Origin: Methanolobus sp. WCC4
Lineage (GTDB): Archaea; Halobacteriota; Methanosarcinia; Methanosarcinales; Methanosarcinaceae
Direction of reading: 5' to 3'
Assembly: GCF_038022665.1 (NCBI RefSeq)
Contig: NZ_CP150629.1
Location: 2,772,480 to 2,836,479 of the forward strand
DNA: 64,000 bases
The position numbers were made by a program, and so were the translations under genes. Every line of letters starts with the position of its first letter. The stretch's first letter is position 1. The notes below the pieces were generated by a model, which saw only the letters and a program-made list of their open reading frames with translations, was not told the DNA's origin and searched no databases. Below are positions 51,263 to 62,929 of this stretch, piece after piece.

Positions 51263-53008
51263 TTACTTCGCATCAGCATCCTCCTCAGCAGCAGCCATCC
51301 CAGCAACAACCTCCTCAGCAGCAGCCATCCCAGCAGCCATCCCAGCAGCCATCTCTGTAGCTTTCTCCTCATCAGCAGCCTTCTTAGCAGCATCAGCAGC
51401 ATCATCAGCAGCCTTCTTAGCATCCTTAGCAGCATCAGCAGCATCAGCAGCAGCCTTCTTAGCATCCTTAGCAGCATCAGCAGCATCAGCATCATCAGCA
51501 GCCTTCATAGCAGCTTCGGCAGCATCAGCAGCCTTCGCAGCAGCTTCAGCAGCAGCTTTCGCATCAGCAGCTTTCTCAGCAGCCGACTTAGCATCATCAG
51601 CAACCTTCTTAGCAGCTTCGGCAGCAGCTTTCGCATCAGCAGCCTCCTTAGCAGCATTCACAGCAACATCCTTCGCAGCTATCCCCACATTATAAGCCAT
51701 CACAGCAGCTTCCTTCTTGAACAATTCATGATGCATCTTGCTACTCAACTTCCTTGATTGCAGTTCATTATCCACATGTCCCAGCTTTGTCAAGGTATTG
51801 GCAGCTATTATCTTTCCTTCATTTGCATCTGCAAGGATGTAACTGACCACACTACCACCAAAGTAAGTCATATGGGGTGACTTGAACCAACGTTTACTCC
51901 TGAGCTTTTCACCACTATTGGAAACAATTGTTGCATAAAGCAAATGACTTATCCCCAACTCCAAAATTTTCTCACGCAAAACAGCGAGATGTAGTGGAGA
52001 AGCAGTTTGACCATCGGCGACGGTACATAGTGTTTTATTGAATTCGTCAAAGCCAGTTATCAGGGATTTTGACTGCGCAACAAATCCTTCTGCAGCTACT
52101 TTATCGATTTTCAAGTTCTTTAATTCTATATTCTGATCTTGAATTTGAGAAGGACCATCAGTCTGCACATTGGCAGAATCAGCTTTCTGCGCATTGGAAG
52201 ATTCACTTTCCATTTTCTTGATTTCCTCTTCTAACGTAGTTATTTTTTTGTCAAGACCAACAATAAGATTGTTAAATAAATATACCTGACTTTGTAAGTT
52301 CCATCGTTTGGCAAACAGTTTACTAAGTTTAGTGATAATAGAATCTTTTGAAGCTTCTGAATCTTTTAGAAAGTAGAAATCAGGTAAATAGACTGATAAG
52401 CCTACCTTTTCGATTTTCCCTGCAATCAAGGCCCGCAATGCTGTATCTGATAACGAGATATCTTTGCTTTCAAGGATGTACTCTGATTTGAATAGCTTCG
52501 CAAGGTCTGTCACAGCTCCGACAGCACTTGTTACGGTTTCCAGTGGTGAACCGATAATGGTGCCTATAATTTGTTCTATGACGGTTTTTTCTTTTTCCTC
52601 CTTAGGTACTTCTTCTTCTTCTTCTTCCTCCTTAGGTTCTTCTTCCTTGGTTTTTCCTTTCTCCGTTGCCGGAGTTAAATGCTCTTCAAGGTATTTGTTA
52701 TTCTCTTTAATTTGATTATCCAGTGCTAAATGCACTTCACCCAGCTGCTTTATTACTTGCAGTCGGGGAATATCTTTAGCCGCCATGTTCAGGTCATCTA
52801 CCAAAAGAATTTTACTGCTCGTCCCAAAACCCTCTTTACCAATCTGAGATACTACCGTAGTCACCAATTCACTTACCTGATAGGGTAAAGTATTGTAGGC
52901 TACCAGCCCTGTCATGGAACCAGACTTATTATCGGTAGTAGTGGTGGTTTCTTCTTCACTGGTGGTTTCTTCTTCTTCGTTGGTGGCTTCTTCATCACTC
53001 ATTTTCAT
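51263..53008 (-). CDS. Ala-rich coiled-coil protein of unknown function
   Basis: About 581 residues. Glu/Thr-rich N terminus (TNEEEETTSEEETTTTTDNK); a ~380-residue domain beginning GLVAYNTLPYQVSELVTTVV with ILLVDDLNMAAKDIPRLQ and a Glu-rich linker; a helical region with ITTLEEEIKKMESESS. The last ~165 residues are almost only Ala, Lys, Asp and Glu in heptad-like order (AADAKAAAEAAKKVADDAKS), ending in AAGMAA repeats. The C-terminal DNA is correspondingly a gca/gcc-rich imperfect repeat. No signal or TM, so it is cytoplasmic. Not recognised. Confidence 0.6.
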   Translation of the reverse strand: MKMSDEEATNEEEETTSEEETTTTTDNKSGSMTGLVAYNTLPYQVSELVTTVVSQIGKEGFGTSSKILLVDDLNMAAKDIPRLQVIKQLGEVHLALDNQIKENNKYLEEHLTPATEKGKTKEEEPKEEEEEEEVPKEEKEKTVIEQIIGTIIGSPLETVTSAVGAVTDLAKLFKSEYILESKDISLSDTALRALIAGKIEKVGLSVYLPDFYFLKDSEASKDSIITKLSKLFAKRWNLQSQVYLFNNLIVGLDKKITTLEEEIKKMESESSNAQKADSANVQTDGPSQIQDQNIELKNLKIDKVAAEGFVAQSKSLITGFDEFNKTLCTVADGQTASPLHLAVLREKILELGISHLLYATIVSNSGEKLRSKRWFKSPHMTYFGGSVVSYILADANEGKIIAANTLTKLGHVDNELQSRKLSSKMHHELFKKEAAVMAYNVGIAAKDVAVNAAKEAADAKAAAEAAKKVADDAKSAAEKAADAKAAAEAAAKAADAAEAAMKAADDADAADAAKDAKKAAADAADAAKDAKKAADDAADAAKKAADEEKATEMAAGMAAGMAAAEEVVAGMAAAEEDADAK

Positions 53009-53479
53009 CACTCCACATTCTAAAGAAAAATATACAAGCTTAGATATCTTCTAAATTATGTTCCTATGCAAACAGTTGGATTTTTATTTCATCAGTCTAG
53101 CAGATACATATAATAGTTAACACAAAAAACAATGTCAACCAACATAGATTCGTCTATTCAATCTAATCTCATTAAATACACTCAACCAAACAACGAATAA
53201 ATCTGAGCAAACACTCCCTTTATCCAGATTTATTCATAATATTATATTTAGTTTCGAACTATTTAACTATGGCGTAATATATATTCATAGATTTACGAAT
53301 TTATAAAAATTAGTATGTAGTTTAATTAATATTGAACAATAAAAATTAAAAAAGAAAATATTTTTTCGCACCTTCTAATGCTAACGCAATAATCTCACTA
53401 ATCAAAAGGTGCTGCTATTGCCCCATACTTGCCCACATAGCAAATATATTTTACTTTATATATGCATGTGTATTTAAAC
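53009..53479. other. AT-rich intergenic region, no gene seen
   Basis: About 470 nt upstream of the Ala-rich gene. Contains TATA-like runs (e.g. near 53276) and an inverted repeat GCACCTT (53368-53374) and AAGGTGC (53406-53412) without a usable T-run. Nothing else supported. Confidence 0.4.
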
Positions 53480-54451
53480 TTAGAAATAAATGAAATAAAT
53501 GTTATCATACCTCTCTGGAGGAGAGATACAATCTTCTTGCGGTTCAATAAACAAGACTTCCATCATGTCCGTGACTACAACGTTAATTGCATGACCATAT
53601 GTTTCCTCATTTTCATCAAGACCTTCTCCCCAGAGAATTCCTAAACAGTGAGGATATCTTCTTGCTCCATCTAAATATGCATCCTTAATAAATTCATATT
53701 TAAGCGATAAAGCAAAGTCATCACAATCATATTTTTCAATGACCCAGTCTAATTTATCAGTTCTGTTATGAACCAATCTATCAATATCACTTATTGGACT
53801 GCAATAATAAGTATCATCAGCAAACAGGAATTTGCACCCTTCGTTCAGTTTATTACCTAACTTGTCTCTCAGAAGACTTTTTACTTCATTACTATTCAGA
53901 AGTTTATATTTATCTAGATTCGAAATTGTTCCGAAACTTACAGTTCCATCTTTATACCAGGCATAACAATGATTGTTAGTTTCAGCAATTCCCATACCTA
54001 CAATATCACTAGGACATTTTCCGGCAGGTAATGAATATTCAGACCTATTTATGCATTTACCTAAATTCGAACTTGTTCCGGAACTTACAGTTCCATCTTT
54101 ATACCAGGCATAACAATAATCCTCAGATCCGGCAATTCCCATATCTACGATGTCAGTAGGAGATTTTCCATCAGGTAATGCGTATTTAGACCTTCCGTCT
54201 ATATCTAAATCCGAAATTGTTCCGGAGCTTACAGTTCCATCTTTATACCAAGCATAACAATAATCGTTAGTTTCAGCAATTCCCATACCTACAATGTCAG
54301 TAGGACGTTTTCCGGCAGGTAATGAATATTCAGACCTTCCGTCTTTATCTCTATCCCAAATTGTTCCAGAACTTACAGTTCCATCTTTATGCCAGGCATA
54401 ACAACGATCATCTCGTCCAGCAATTCCCATACCAACAATTTCACTATCCAA
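53480..54451 (-). CDS. Repeat protein with C-terminal cysteine-peptidase-like domain
   Basis: 323 residues, TTG start (a GGGGGT ribosome site 10 nt upstream). Residues 1-190 are four ~46-residue repeats of IVGMGIAETNDYCYAWYKDG then TVSSGTISDLDIDGRSKY, probably beta-propeller or tachylectin-like blades. The C-terminal ~130 residues have KYDCDDFALSLKYEF and YGHAINVVV, then FIEPQED. Such Cys, His and Glu/Asp-containing domains occur in transglutaminase-like and lectin-associated folds. Catalysis is inferred only from these residues. No signal peptide. A recognition module plus a hydrolase suggests a toxin or defence role (speculative). Confidence 0.6.
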   Translation of the reverse strand: MDSEIVGMGIAGRDDRCYAWHKDGTVSSGTIWDRDKDGRSEYSLPAGKRPTDIVGMGIAETNDYCYAWYKDGTVSSGTISDLDIDGRSKYALPDGKSPTDIVDMGIAGSEDYCYAWYKDGTVSSGTSSNLGKCINRSEYSLPAGKCPSDIVGMGIAETNNHCYAWYKDGTVSFGTISNLDKYKLLNSNEVKSLLRDKLGNKLNEGCKFLFADDTYYCSPISDIDRLVHNRTDKLDWVIEKYDCDDFALSLKYEFIKDAYLDGARRYPHCLGILWGEGLDENEETYGHAINVVVTDMMEVLFIEPQEDCISPPERYDNIYFIYF

Positions 54452-54829
54452 TTTTATACCCCCTTTAATTACCTCATAATATTTTCTCCACGAAAATAAT
54501 TATGAGCGGTTATTTATATGTTTTTTTAGGAGATATTTCTTTTGAAAACTAAGTTACTGAAAAGATTTAATGCTCAAAAATATTATTTCAAAGTTGGAAA
54601 CTGTATTTTGTTATTTAAAAACACAACTGTTTACATAATTACAATAGTATGTATGACCCAAAAGACTTAAACACTCACGGATGGGTGGAAGGTCGAGATT
54701 AGAAGAAGATTGACAGAGTGGAACTGACACAGGACAAATAGTTTAGAGATGAATCTCTTGGTATTCTGGAAGGTTTTATGATAATACTGAAGAGAATCTT
54801 CAATTGAAGTTATAAAAAGAAAAACAATA
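54452..54829. other. Intergenic region with no supported gene
   Basis: About 375 nt, AT-rich. A short reading near 54653 (YDPKDLNTHGWVEGRD) stops quickly and may be a gene remnant; nothing else is seen. Confidence 0.35.
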
Positions 54830-54848
54830 CAGCCCTTCAAAAGAGCTG
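54830..54848 (-). terminator. Terminator of the chemoreceptor gene
   Basis: On the minus strand a stem (CAGCTCTT with AAGGGCTG, loop ttg) is followed by a T-rich tract (plus 54811-54826), 34 nt beyond the stop of the receptor gene. Confidence 0.65.
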
Positions 54849-54881
54849 CATCAACACATCGATTTTAAGGACCCTACAACA

Positions 54882-57800
54882 TCAGACCAATGCATTCTTC
54901 GGAAACTCTGAATCCGTCTCTTCCGTTTCTGAAGAGAATGAACACTCCACATCCCCATCGAACGTATCTTTAGATACTACTGAGCCACCGGCCACAGAAT
55001 CCAGCTTGAACTTGGACACCACCAGCTGCATATTGGCTGCCACATCTGCGAGTTCCTGAGCAGATCTTGATAGTTCCTGCATGGAAGCGGTCTGTTCCTG
55101 AACCGAGGCGGAAGCCTGCTGGGCACCGGCTGCGGACTCTTCTGATATCGTAGATACTTCCTCCACAGAGGAGGTTACCTCTTCTATTGAAGCGGATTGT
55201 TCTTCCGCGGCTGCAGCGATCTCCTGAACCATCTTCACAATGGTATTTCCGGCCACTACCACATCATCCACTGCAAGGACGGACTTCTCAAGGGATATCG
55301 CACCGGCATCAACCTCATCTGCACCCTTCCTCATAGAGGAAACCGCATCCCGGGTTCCGTTCTGTATCTGAGCTATAAGATCGGCGATCTGCTGGGCAGC
55401 ATCACCTGATTCCTCAGCAAGTTTTCTGACCTCGTCCGCTACAACAGCAAATCCACGTCCGTGTTCACCTGCCCTTGCAGCCTCAATAGCCGCGTTAAGG
55501 GCAAGCAGGTTGGTCTGGTCCGCAATGTTTGTGATAAGATTGACAATCTCACCTATCTGAGCTGACTTCGCATCCAGATCATTGATCACATCCGAAGACT
55601 CATTGACAGCAGATCTTATACCATCCATCATCACCTTGAGGTCCTTTGACATCTCACCAAGTCCCTGTATCAGAGTATTGGATTCCACAGCATTCTGCGC
55701 TGCATTCTCTGAGTTGGCAGCCACTTCCTGCACCGTACGACCCATATCGGCCATTGCACTTGCCACATCCTCAGCCTTGCCGGACTGGAGCTGTGTACCG
55801 TCCGATATCTCGGCCACAGTGCTGGTTATCTCCTCAGCAGTAGCTGTCAGCTCCTCGGTTGATGATGACATTTCCTGAGCAGTGGATGCAATAGCCTCGG
55901 AATTCTCCATCACAAGAGATACCACATCGTTCAAAGAACGTCTGCAGTTCTCCACACCTTCAGTGAGCTGTATGAAATCCCCAACACCATGAACGCGTAC
56001 TTCCCGCGTCAGGTCATTGGATGATATCGAACTAAGAACCTCACAGGAATCACCAATGATACCCTGCAGAGTATCTCCAAAGCCATCCAGGGTATCACCC
56101 AGTACCTTGAAGTCACCCCTGGCATCAATAGCGACCCTGGCATCAAGATCACCCTCTGAATAGGCGGTGATGATCCTTGAAGCCTCGTTCACCGGACCTA
56201 CAACTGCATCCAGACAGTTGTTCACACCTTCAACGATCCTGAGATAATCTCCCTGATGCTTTGAAGCATCTGCACGAGTGGAAAGTTCACCACTGACACC
56301 GGCCTGTGCAAGCATATCTGCATCTGCCACCAGATTATTAATGGCATCGATACAGGTGTTAAGATTGTCTTTGATAGCATTGAAATCACCATTGTAGCTA
56401 TCTGTGATCTTTTCAGGAATATCACCCTTTGATATCCTGTCCATATGTTCCGCAGCTACATTCAGTGGACCAATGACCGCATCAAGAGTATTGTTGACCC
56501 CTTCCACCACCTTACGATAGTCGCCTTCATGCCTTGAAGCATCGGCACGGGTATCGAGCCTGCCTTCAACAGCTGCAACAGCAAGCATATCCGCATCAGT
56601 TATCAAACTGGAGATCGCTGCTGCCACACCATCCAGTGATGAATATATCTGTGAGAAATTACCGTGTTGGACAGCAGTGTACTCATTGGCATCTGCGATG
56701 TTCGAGTCAATATCCAGATTACCGGATGCAATGTTCTCAAGGTTACCAACAAGACGCTTGATCTCATTTTCAGTATACACTGCATTTACCCTGGAAGCTG
56801 AGATATTCTGAACTACCTCGATATGACCTATCTTCTCGCCCTGGGCGTCATAGATGTACGAGTTGTCAGCCTGGAAGTACCTATCCTCTCCATCCTTTCC
56901 GGGCTGGTCGAACAATGTGATAGGTTCCCCGGCATTCAGCCTGCATACACCACAGTTCTCCGTGCCACATATACTGGCCCCCCATTGACTGCACTGGGTG
57001 CCAAGAATATCCGCACGTTTCAGACCTATAGCCTTCTCGGCGGACCTGTTAATGAATGTCCAGTTCAGATCATTATCAGTTACTGATACAGGGAACGGGA
57101 TGTTATCAAGAATGGAATTATACCAGTAGACCTTGTTGACGACCGAGTCCAGTGTACGGTTCACACCATCGACGATATCACGGAATTTACCGTCGTGTTT
57201 AGATACATCGGCACGAGTATCGAACTCTTCGTTAGTGGCTGCAATGGCCAGCATCTCCGAATCGGAGATCAGTTCATTCACGGCATCTACACACTGATTC
57301 AAATTGTTCTTGATAAGGTTGAAATCACCCTGATACTCATCAGTGATCGCTTCAGGCATATCGCCTTTGGAAATGCGGTCAATATATTCTGCAGCCACAT
57401 TTAGTGGACCAATGACAGCATCAAGAGTATCATTAACACCTTCAACGATAGCCTTATAGTCACCGTGATGCTTTGACGCATCTGCGCGAGTATCAAGTTT
57501 ACCCTCGACTGCTGCAACTGAAAGCATATTGGCATCAGAAACTAACGTATTGATAGCATCGATACACTGGTTAAGGTTGTTCTTGATCTCATTGAAATCA
57601 CCACTGTAATCATCAGTGATATGCTGAGGGATATCACCATGGGCGATACGGTCAACATATTCAGCAGCAACGTTCAGCGGGCCGATAACAGCATCAAGAG
57701 TTCCATTGACACCCTCAACGATAGCGCGATAATCACCAAAGTGCTTTGAAGCATCGGCACGAGTGTCAAGCCTGCCCTCAACAGCAGCCACAGACAGCAT

Positions 57801-59678
57801 ATTGGCATCAGAAACTAAAGCACCGATGGCATCGATACACCGATTAAGGTTATCCTTGATCTCATTGAAGTCACCACTATAATCATCAGTGATATGCTGA
57901 GGAATATCACCATGGGCAATACGGTCAACATATTCAGCTGCAACGTTCAGAGGACCGATGACAGCATCGAGAGTATCATTCACGCCTTCAACGATAGCCC
58001 TGTAGTCACCATTATGCCGGGAAGCATCAGCACGAGTATCAAGTTTACCATCAACAGCAGCAATAGACAGCATATTGGCATCGTCAACAAGAGCGTTTAT
58101 TGAAGCGATACAGGTATTGAGATTGTTCTTGATCTCATTGAAATCACCACTGTAATCATCTGTGATCGCAGGCGGGATGTCCCCATGAGCGATACGGTCA
58201 ACATATTCGGCAGCGACATTCAACGGACCGATGACAGCATCAAGAGTGTCATTAACACCTTCAACAATAGCCCTATAGTCACCACTATGCCTGGAAGCAT
58301 CGGCACGAGTATCAAGCTTTCCTTCGACTGCTGCAACTGAAAGCATATTAGCATCAGCAACCAGTGCATTGATCGAACCGATACACTGGTTAAGGTTGTT
58401 CTTGATAGTATTGAAATCACCGTGATACTCATCCGTGATCACAGGCGGGATGTCACCCTTAGAGATACGGTCAACGTAGTCAGCAGCCACATTCAAAGGA
58501 CTGATAACTGCATCCAGCACCTGATTGAAACCTCTGGGGATCGCCTCGAAATCGATTGCCACATCAGTGTTTGCCCTTTTGTCGAGCTTACCCTGAAGAG
58601 TAGCATTTGAAATATCATCGAAATCATCAACGATCTTTCGTATACCTCCGGAAATAGACCTGCTTATCAGTAATGAGATAATACACCCAAGTATCACAAA
58701 GATAAGAACAGCACCTACTATACTATTCCTGATAGCCATCAAAGGACCTTCGAACTCTTCTGAATAACTACTTGATACAATGATCCAGTCATTTGGTTCG
58801 TAGTAAGTGAAACCCGCTATCTTATCCCGGCCTTCCCAATCATAATGTATAACGCCCTCTTTTGTGTTGATGATATCTTTTACAAAATCATTCTCATAGA
58901 TATTCTCACCTTCCATATTGGGATGGAGTACCAGGTTACCCTCGGAATCCATTACGTAGATGTATCCGGTCTCACCTACGACTATCTCAGCCATATGATC
59001 CCTTATTGTATTGATGAATGGGTCCTCTAATACACCCACATAGAGAATACCTATGACATCTCCTGAACTGTCTTTTATAGGCTCGTATGCGGTCAGGTAC
59101 CATGCATTGACCACCCATGCCTGTCCATAGAAGGTCTCTCCTTTGTTGACAACCGCATCATAGACCGGCTGTGACACAGTAGTACCTATTGCCCTGTCCC
59201 CGTCATCTTTGATCACATTCGTGGAAATACGCACAGCTTCGCCATCGATGACCTGGAACACAGTGGCAGTTCCCCCCACCATGGACTGGATGTTGTCAAC
59301 GATCTCATAATTATAATTTACAACGTGTCCGCCTTCAATGGAAAACTTTCCGTCGACTATCTCAAGATGACCATTTGTTATGGATTCATCTCCAAGGACC
59401 ATCTTACCATCAACGATAGCAGGGTCACCATTTCCATAAAATAGTGATCTTGCAACCCCAAGGTCACTATTGACCTTATCCTGTGCAAGAGAAAAAGTAG
59501 AATCAACATAATCCTTCTCGATGAAAACCTGGTCCTCCAGATTATCTTCTAACTGGCTTCTGATACCGACCGCGGTCTGCTCATAAGCATAGAATCCAAC
59601 AATAGCAACCGGTAAGATAGTAAGCAGTAAACATACTGCAATTAATTTTTGACTTATAGTTATCTTATTAAGATCCAT
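54882..59678 (-). CDS. Giant methyl-accepting chemotaxis protein with tandem HAMP repeats and PAS
   Basis: About 1,598 residues from the Met giving [12 protein letters not shown]; upstream Met residues would add 5 or 35. Order: TM1 ([20 protein letters not shown]), a Cache_3/Cache_2-type sensor domain (about 59.6-58.75 kb), TM2 near 58.7 kb, then five near-identical 91-residue units ([20 protein letters not shown]), each two HAMP-like modules. A PAS domain follows with a Cys cluster ([17 protein letters not shown]), then three more units and the MCP signalling domain with its hairpin tip ([20 protein letters not shown]). It senses an extracytoplasmic ligand and a cytoplasmic PAS signal, controlling CheA. 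The HAMP stack is exceptionally long. The PAS Cys suggest redox or metal sensing (inference). Confidence 0.93.
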   Translation of the reverse strand: MDLNKITISQKLIAVCLLLTILPVAIVGFYAYEQTAVGIRSQLEDNLEDQVFIEKDYVDSTFSLAQDKVNSDLGVARSLFYGNGDPAIVDGKMVLGDESITNGHLEIVDGKFSIEGGHVVNYNYEIVDNIQSMVGGTATVFQVIDGEAVRISTNVIKDDGDRAIGTTVSQPVYDAVVNKGETFYGQAWVVNAWYLTAYEPIKDSSGDVIGILYVGVLEDPFINTIRDHMAEIVVGETGYIYVMDSEGNLVLHPNMEGENIYENDFVKDIINTKEGVIHYDWEGRDKIAGFTYYEPNDWIIVSSSYSEEFEGPLMAIRNSIVGAVLIFVILGCIISLLISRSISGGIRKIVDDFDDISNATLQGKLDKRANTDVAIDFEAIPRGFNQVLDAVISPLNVAADYVDRISKGDIPPVITDEYHGDFNTIKNNLNQCIGSINALVADANMLSVAAVEGKLDTRADASRHSGDYRAIVEGVNDTLDAVIGPLNVAAEYVDRIAHGDIPPAITDDYSGDFNEIKNNLNTCIASINALVDDANMLSIAAVDGKLDTRADASRHNGDYRAIVEGVNDTLDAVIGPLNVAAEYVDRIAHGDIPQHITDDYSGDFNEIKDNLNRCIDAIGALVSDANMLSVAAVEGRLDTRADASKHFGDYRAIVEGVNGTLDAVIGPLNVAAEYVDRIAHGDIPQHITDDYSGDFNEIKNNLNQCIDAINTLVSDANMLSVAAVEGKLDTRADASKHHGDYKAIVEGVNDTLDAVIGPLNVAAEYIDRISKGDMPEAITDEYQGDFNLIKNNLNQCVDAVNELISDSEMLAIAATNEEFDTRADVSKHDGKFRDIVDGVNRTLDSVVNKVYWYNSILDNIPFPVSVTDNDLNWTFINRSAEKAIGLKRADILGTQCSQWGASICGTENCGVCRLNAGEPITLFDQPGKDGEDRYFQADNSYIYDAQGEKIGHIEVVQNISASRVNAVYTENEIKRLVGNLENIASGNLDIDSNIADANEYTAVQHGNFSQIYSSLDGVAAAISSLITDADMLAVAAVEGRLDTRADASRHEGDYRKVVEGVNNTLDAVIGPLNVAAEHMDRISKGDIPEKITDSYNGDFNAIKDNLNTCIDAINNLVADADMLAQAGVSGELSTRADASKHQGDYLRIVEGVNNCLDAVVGPVNEASRIITAYSEGDLDARVAIDARGDFKVLGDTLDGFGDTLQGIIGDSCEVLSSISSNDLTREVRVHGVGDFIQLTEGVENCRRSLNDVVSLVMENSEAIASTAQEMSSSTEELTATAEEITSTVAEISDGTQLQSGKAEDVASAMADMGRTVQEVAANSENAAQNAVESNTLIQGLGEMSKDLKVMMDGIRSAVNESSDVINDLDAKSAQIGEIVNLITNIADQTNLLALNAAIEAARAGEHGRGFAVVADEVRKLAEESGDAAQQIADLIAQIQNGTRDAVSSMRKGADEVDAGAISLEKSVLAVDDVVVAGNTIVKMVQEIAAAAEEQSASIEEVTSSVEEVSTISEESAAGAQQASASVQEQTASMQELSRSAQELADVAANMQLVVSKFKLDSVAGGSVVSKDTFDGDVECSFSSETEETDSEFPKNALV
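57140..58505. repeat. Five tandem ~273-bp repeats encoding HAMP pairs
   Basis: The coding DNA for the 91-residue units repeats with high nucleotide identity (e.g. recurring gtcaccactgtaatcatc-type blocks about 273 nt apart), most closely between the second and fourth units. Indicates expansion by unequal recombination. Confidence 0.75.
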
Positions 59679-59783
59679 TCGAACACGTCCCATGCACACA
59701 TATTGACCAGGGAATTCATCATGAGAACTATACTCGTCCAGCAGAAAACCCGATCGTGTAACATACTTAATTGAACTTGACAA

Positions 59784-60258
59784 TAATAGCGATATTTTGT
59801 AAACCTCATTTTAATGGAGAAACTTTTTACTCAGAAGCCATCAGAGAATAGCCATTATCCATAAATGCACCATTGAACGACAAATTTTGCAGGAATTGTG
59901 AAAGATATCAGATCTAAGAGAGATAGTGAAGAGGATACGACAATACCCAATGCCTACAGTTTACATGTAAAAACTTTACATCCCGCAAATATAATTAGCC
60001 TCCATTCTCATTAATATACTACTGTGAAAGCACTCACTTTAATAAGAAATATGTAATAGTATATAATTGTATTTATGCAGAAATATAAATTAGACTTACA
60101 TATAATATGCAGATGCCAGCATTTCAAATTGACCTAAATACATAATGCAATATCCTCGTACTGATACTTGGAACATATATCCTGAAAAGTCCAATGTTGA
60201 CCAGACATACACTAATGAACACAAAAAATATTGATCGTATTACTTTATTTTACAACCA
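59784..60258. promoter_or_regulatory. Divergent promoter region between MCP and FmdE genes
   Basis: About 475 nt with no gene. Several AT-rich TATA-like stretches, e.g. near 60056-60068 and 60100; a small dyad (tacatgtaaaaactttaca, about 59963-59981). No defined operator can be assigned. Confidence 0.35.
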
Positions 60259-60267
60259 GTGATTACC

Positions 60268-60894
60268 ATGATAAACATATCACCGAGAGAGACCACAACA
60301 AGAAAGATCCCTACATTTGAAGAGGCTGCAAAATTCCACGGGCATGTCTGCCCGGGACTCACTATCGGCTACATCGCTGCAAAAGCAGGTATCGAAAAAC
60401 TCGAAGCTGAAAGGGACGTTGATGAAGAACTTGTGACTATTGTGGAAAATGATGCATGTGGAGTAGATGCAGTACAGGTACTTACCGGATGTACCATAGG
60501 AAAAGGTAACCTGATCTACAGGGATCATGCTAAACAGGTTTTCACATTCATATGCAGAAACAGTGGCAAGGCAGTAAGGGTTGCACTAAGGGCAAGTTTC
60601 AGCATCGATGCCATCGACCCCGAAGTAAACAAACTGCGTCCTAAGGTAATGTCAGGAACAGCCAGTGAAGAAGAGGAAAAGGAATTCAGGGAACGAATGG
60701 ACGGAATATCAAAAACTATGAGAGAGACACCTGTTGATGATATGTTCAAGGTCGAATTCGTTGATGTAGAGATTCCACGTAAAGCAAGGATATTCAACTC
60801 GCTCAAGTGTGTCAAATGCGGAGAGATGATGGCAGAATCACGGGCAAGAGTACAGAACGGAGAATATGTCTGTATCCCCTGCTACGAGGAATAA
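60268..60894 (+). CDS. FmdE-family protein
   Basis: 208 residues from the ATG at 60268 (a GTG three codons earlier is possible). The FmdE fold signature is FHGHVCPGLTIGYIAAKAG, followed by ENDACGVDAVQVLTGCTIGK and a C-terminal zinc ribbon (LKCVKCGEMMAESR and YVCIPCYEE). FmdE was first found as an extra subunit of formylmethanofuran dehydrogenase in a methanogen; most homologues are of unknown role and probably bind metal. The gene stands alone here, away from fmd/fwd genes, so a separate role in molybdenum/tungsten enzyme function is plausible but unproven. Confidence 0.85.
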   Translation: MINISPRETTTRKIPTFEEAAKFHGHVCPGLTIGYIAAKAGIEKLEAERDVDEELVTIVENDACGVDAVQVLTGCTIGKGNLIYRDHAKQVFTFICRNSGKAVRVALRASFSIDAIDPEVNKLRPKVMSGTASEEEEKEFRERMDGISKTMRETPVDDMFKVEFVDVEIPRKARIFNSLKCVKCGEMMAESRARVQNGEYVCIPCYEE

Positions 60895-60985
60895 CAAGAG
60901 AATGAAAAATACATCCATGACCCATGTTCCACAAAGGTGAAGAGCTAGCAAGATTTAAAAAAAGCTTACCGGCATTAAACAATCA

Positions 60986-61504
60986 TCAAATATCCACTTC
61001 ATGATCAGGGAAGACACTTTCCATGATCCTTTTGGCGACATGGACCACTTTATCCTTCCTGCCAACTTTGATAGTATGGTCTGCGAATGACCGGTAAAGT
61101 ACAGTCCTTTCTTCATACAGGCCATTCAATCCTTTTTCCTTTAAACCCACAACACCCCTCGTTGAAAGATTTGACAAACGAGATACTATGGTCCCAAATG
61201 GAACATCCAGATAAACTATGGTCGATCGTTCCTTAAAGAACTGCATCGCCTTTTCAGAATAGACCACACTTCCACCCGTTGCAATAATACAGTCGTCTTT
61301 CAGGTCAAGTCCGAGTATGCTCTGCTCCTCCGCCCGGACAAGGGCCATGTCACCCAGGTCATTGACAATGTTCTGTAACCCGGTACCAGACCCATCTATA
61401 ACAAGCTTATCCGTATCGATGAACTCATAACCAAGCATAGATGCAAGTTTCTGTCCGGCAGAACTCTTGCCTGCCCCGGGCATACCGATAAGAGTGATTA
61501 TCAT
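60986..61504 (-). CDS. Shikimate-kinase-like P-loop kinase
   Basis: 172 residues: Walker A GMPGAGKSSAG, EFIDTDKLV (shikimate-site DxD), ATGGSVVYS (GG motif), and RGVVGL in the lid region. This AroK-like architecture is bacterial; most archaea use a GHMP shikimate kinase, so this paralogue may phosphorylate another small alcohol. Length matches AroK. Located between FmdE and UPF0210; no aro genes are nearby. Confidence 0.75.
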   Translation of the reverse strand: MIITLIGMPGAGKSSAGQKLASMLGYEFIDTDKLVIDGSGTGLQNIVNDLGDMALVRAEEQSILGLDLKDDCIIATGGSVVYSEKAMQFFKERSTIVYLDVPFGTIVSRLSNLSTRGVVGLKEKGLNGLYEERTVLYRSFADHTIKVGRKDKVVHVAKRIMESVFPDHEVDI

Positions 61505-61556
61505 ACGGCCACTTCCTTCCTGTATAATATAGTAGTCAGCTATTGTTTACTCATGA

Positions 61557-62918
61557 TCAGTTAGTAAGGGACTGTATCGGAGCAGGTATCCTTCCACCCC
61601 TTGAGATGAACTGCTCAGAGCTGAATTCATGTACCGGCATCACCGGTGCACTTCCAAGAAGACCGCCGAACTCGATCATATCCCCTACCCTGGTTCCCGG
61701 AGCAGGAATAACTCTCACAGCAGTTGTCTTCTTGTTTATCATACCTATTGCCATCTCATCTGCAATGATAGCAGCCAGGGTCGATGATGAAGTGGCACCC
61801 GGAACAGCTATCATGTCCAGACCAACAGAGCAAACGCTGGTCATCGCCTCGAGCTTATCAAGTGAAAGTGAACCTCTTTGTACAGCCTTGATCATACCCT
61901 CATCCTCACTTACAGGGATGAAAGCGCCGCTTAAGCCTCCGACTGAAGATGAAGCCATAGCACCTCCTTTCTTGACCGCATCGTTGAGTAATGCGAGTGC
62001 AGCGGTAGTTCCATGAGTACCACAACTTTCCAGACCCATGGCTTCCAGAATAGCCGCAACACTATCACCTATTGCAGGGGTTGGGGCAAGGGACAGGTCG
62101 AGCACACCGAATTGCGCATGAAGCCTGCGTGCAACCTCATTACCCACCATCTCACCCATTCTGGTGATCTTGAAAGCAGTCTTCTTTATGCATTCCGAGA
62201 TATCACCAAGTGTAGGTTCTTTGAGAGCGCGCACCGCAGAATTGACAACACCGGGACCACTGACACCTACATTGATAACGCAATCCGGCTCACCTACACC
62301 GTGGAAAGCACCCGCCATAAATGGATTATCCTCAGGTGCATTGGCAAAGACAACAAGTTTGGCACAGCCGATACCTGAATTATCCTTTGTCAACTCGGCA
62401 GTCTCTTTGATCACCTTGCCCATCAGGGCAACAGCATCCATATTAATTCCGGCTTTGGTGGTTGCCACATTGACAGATGAACAGACCTTCTGTGTGCTTG
62501 CAAGTGCCCGGGGGATCGAGTTGATAAGCTTGAGATCACCTGGGGTCATTCCCTTCTGAACAAGAGCACTGAAACCACCTATAAAGTCAACACCTGCATC
62601 CTCGGCGGCCCTGTCAAGTGTCTGAGCAACGGATGTCAGGTCCGTAGCATCACAACTCTCGGCAACGATAGCAATTGGCGTAACTGATATCCTCTTATTG
62701 ATCACAGGGATGCCATAGAGGTTCTGAATATCATTGGTGGTCTTTACAAGGTCCTTAGCATAATACATGATCCTGTCATAGACATTCTCATTGAAAGTAT
62801 CTATATCAGGATGGCTGCAACCTCGCAGGCTGATACCCATGGTGACGGTCCTTATGTCAAGGTTCTCATTACTCACCATATTGATGGTTTCAAGGATCTC
62901 TTCAGGATGGATCATCAT
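61557..62918 (-). CDS. UPF0210 (DUF711) family protein
   Basis: 453 residues from the Met giving [15 protein letters not shown] (AGGTG ribosome site 7 nt upstream; an earlier ATG at 62933 would add five). Motifs seen: [45 protein letters not shown]-like, and [19 protein letters not shown]. The family is related to glycyl-radical (PFL-like) folds but has no radical Gly motif I can identify. In many genomes it is paired with an ACT regulator, as here. Role unknown. Confidence 0.85.
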   Translation of the reverse strand: MMIHPEEILETINMVSNENLDIRTVTMGISLRGCSHPDIDTFNENVYDRIMYYAKDLVKTTNDIQNLYGIPVINKRISVTPIAIVAESCDATDLTSVAQTLDRAAEDAGVDFIGGFSALVQKGMTPGDLKLINSIPRALASTQKVCSSVNVATTKAGINMDAVALMGKVIKETAELTKDNSGIGCAKLVVFANAPEDNPFMAGAFHGVGEPDCVINVGVSGPGVVNSAVRALKEPTLGDISECIKKTAFKITRMGEMVGNEVARRLHAQFGVLDLSLAPTPAIGDSVAAILEAMGLESCGTHGTTAALALLNDAVKKGGAMASSSVGGLSGAFIPVSEDEGMIKAVQRGSLSLDKLEAMTSVCSVGLDMIAVPGATSSSTLAAIIADEMAIGMINKKTTAVRVIPAPGTRVGDMIEFGGLLGSAPVMPVHEFSSEQFISRGGRIPAPIQSLTN

Positions 62919-62929
62919 GGACATACACC

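Noticed and set aside
51235-51495. A Leu/Arg/Met-rich frame at the end of the Ala-rich gene
   Set aside because: It is an out-of-frame shadow of the gca-rich repeats.
57140-58505. Evenly spaced similar sequences that could suggest an array or repeats of viral origin
   Set aside because: They are in-frame HAMP units inside one uninterrupted receptor gene.
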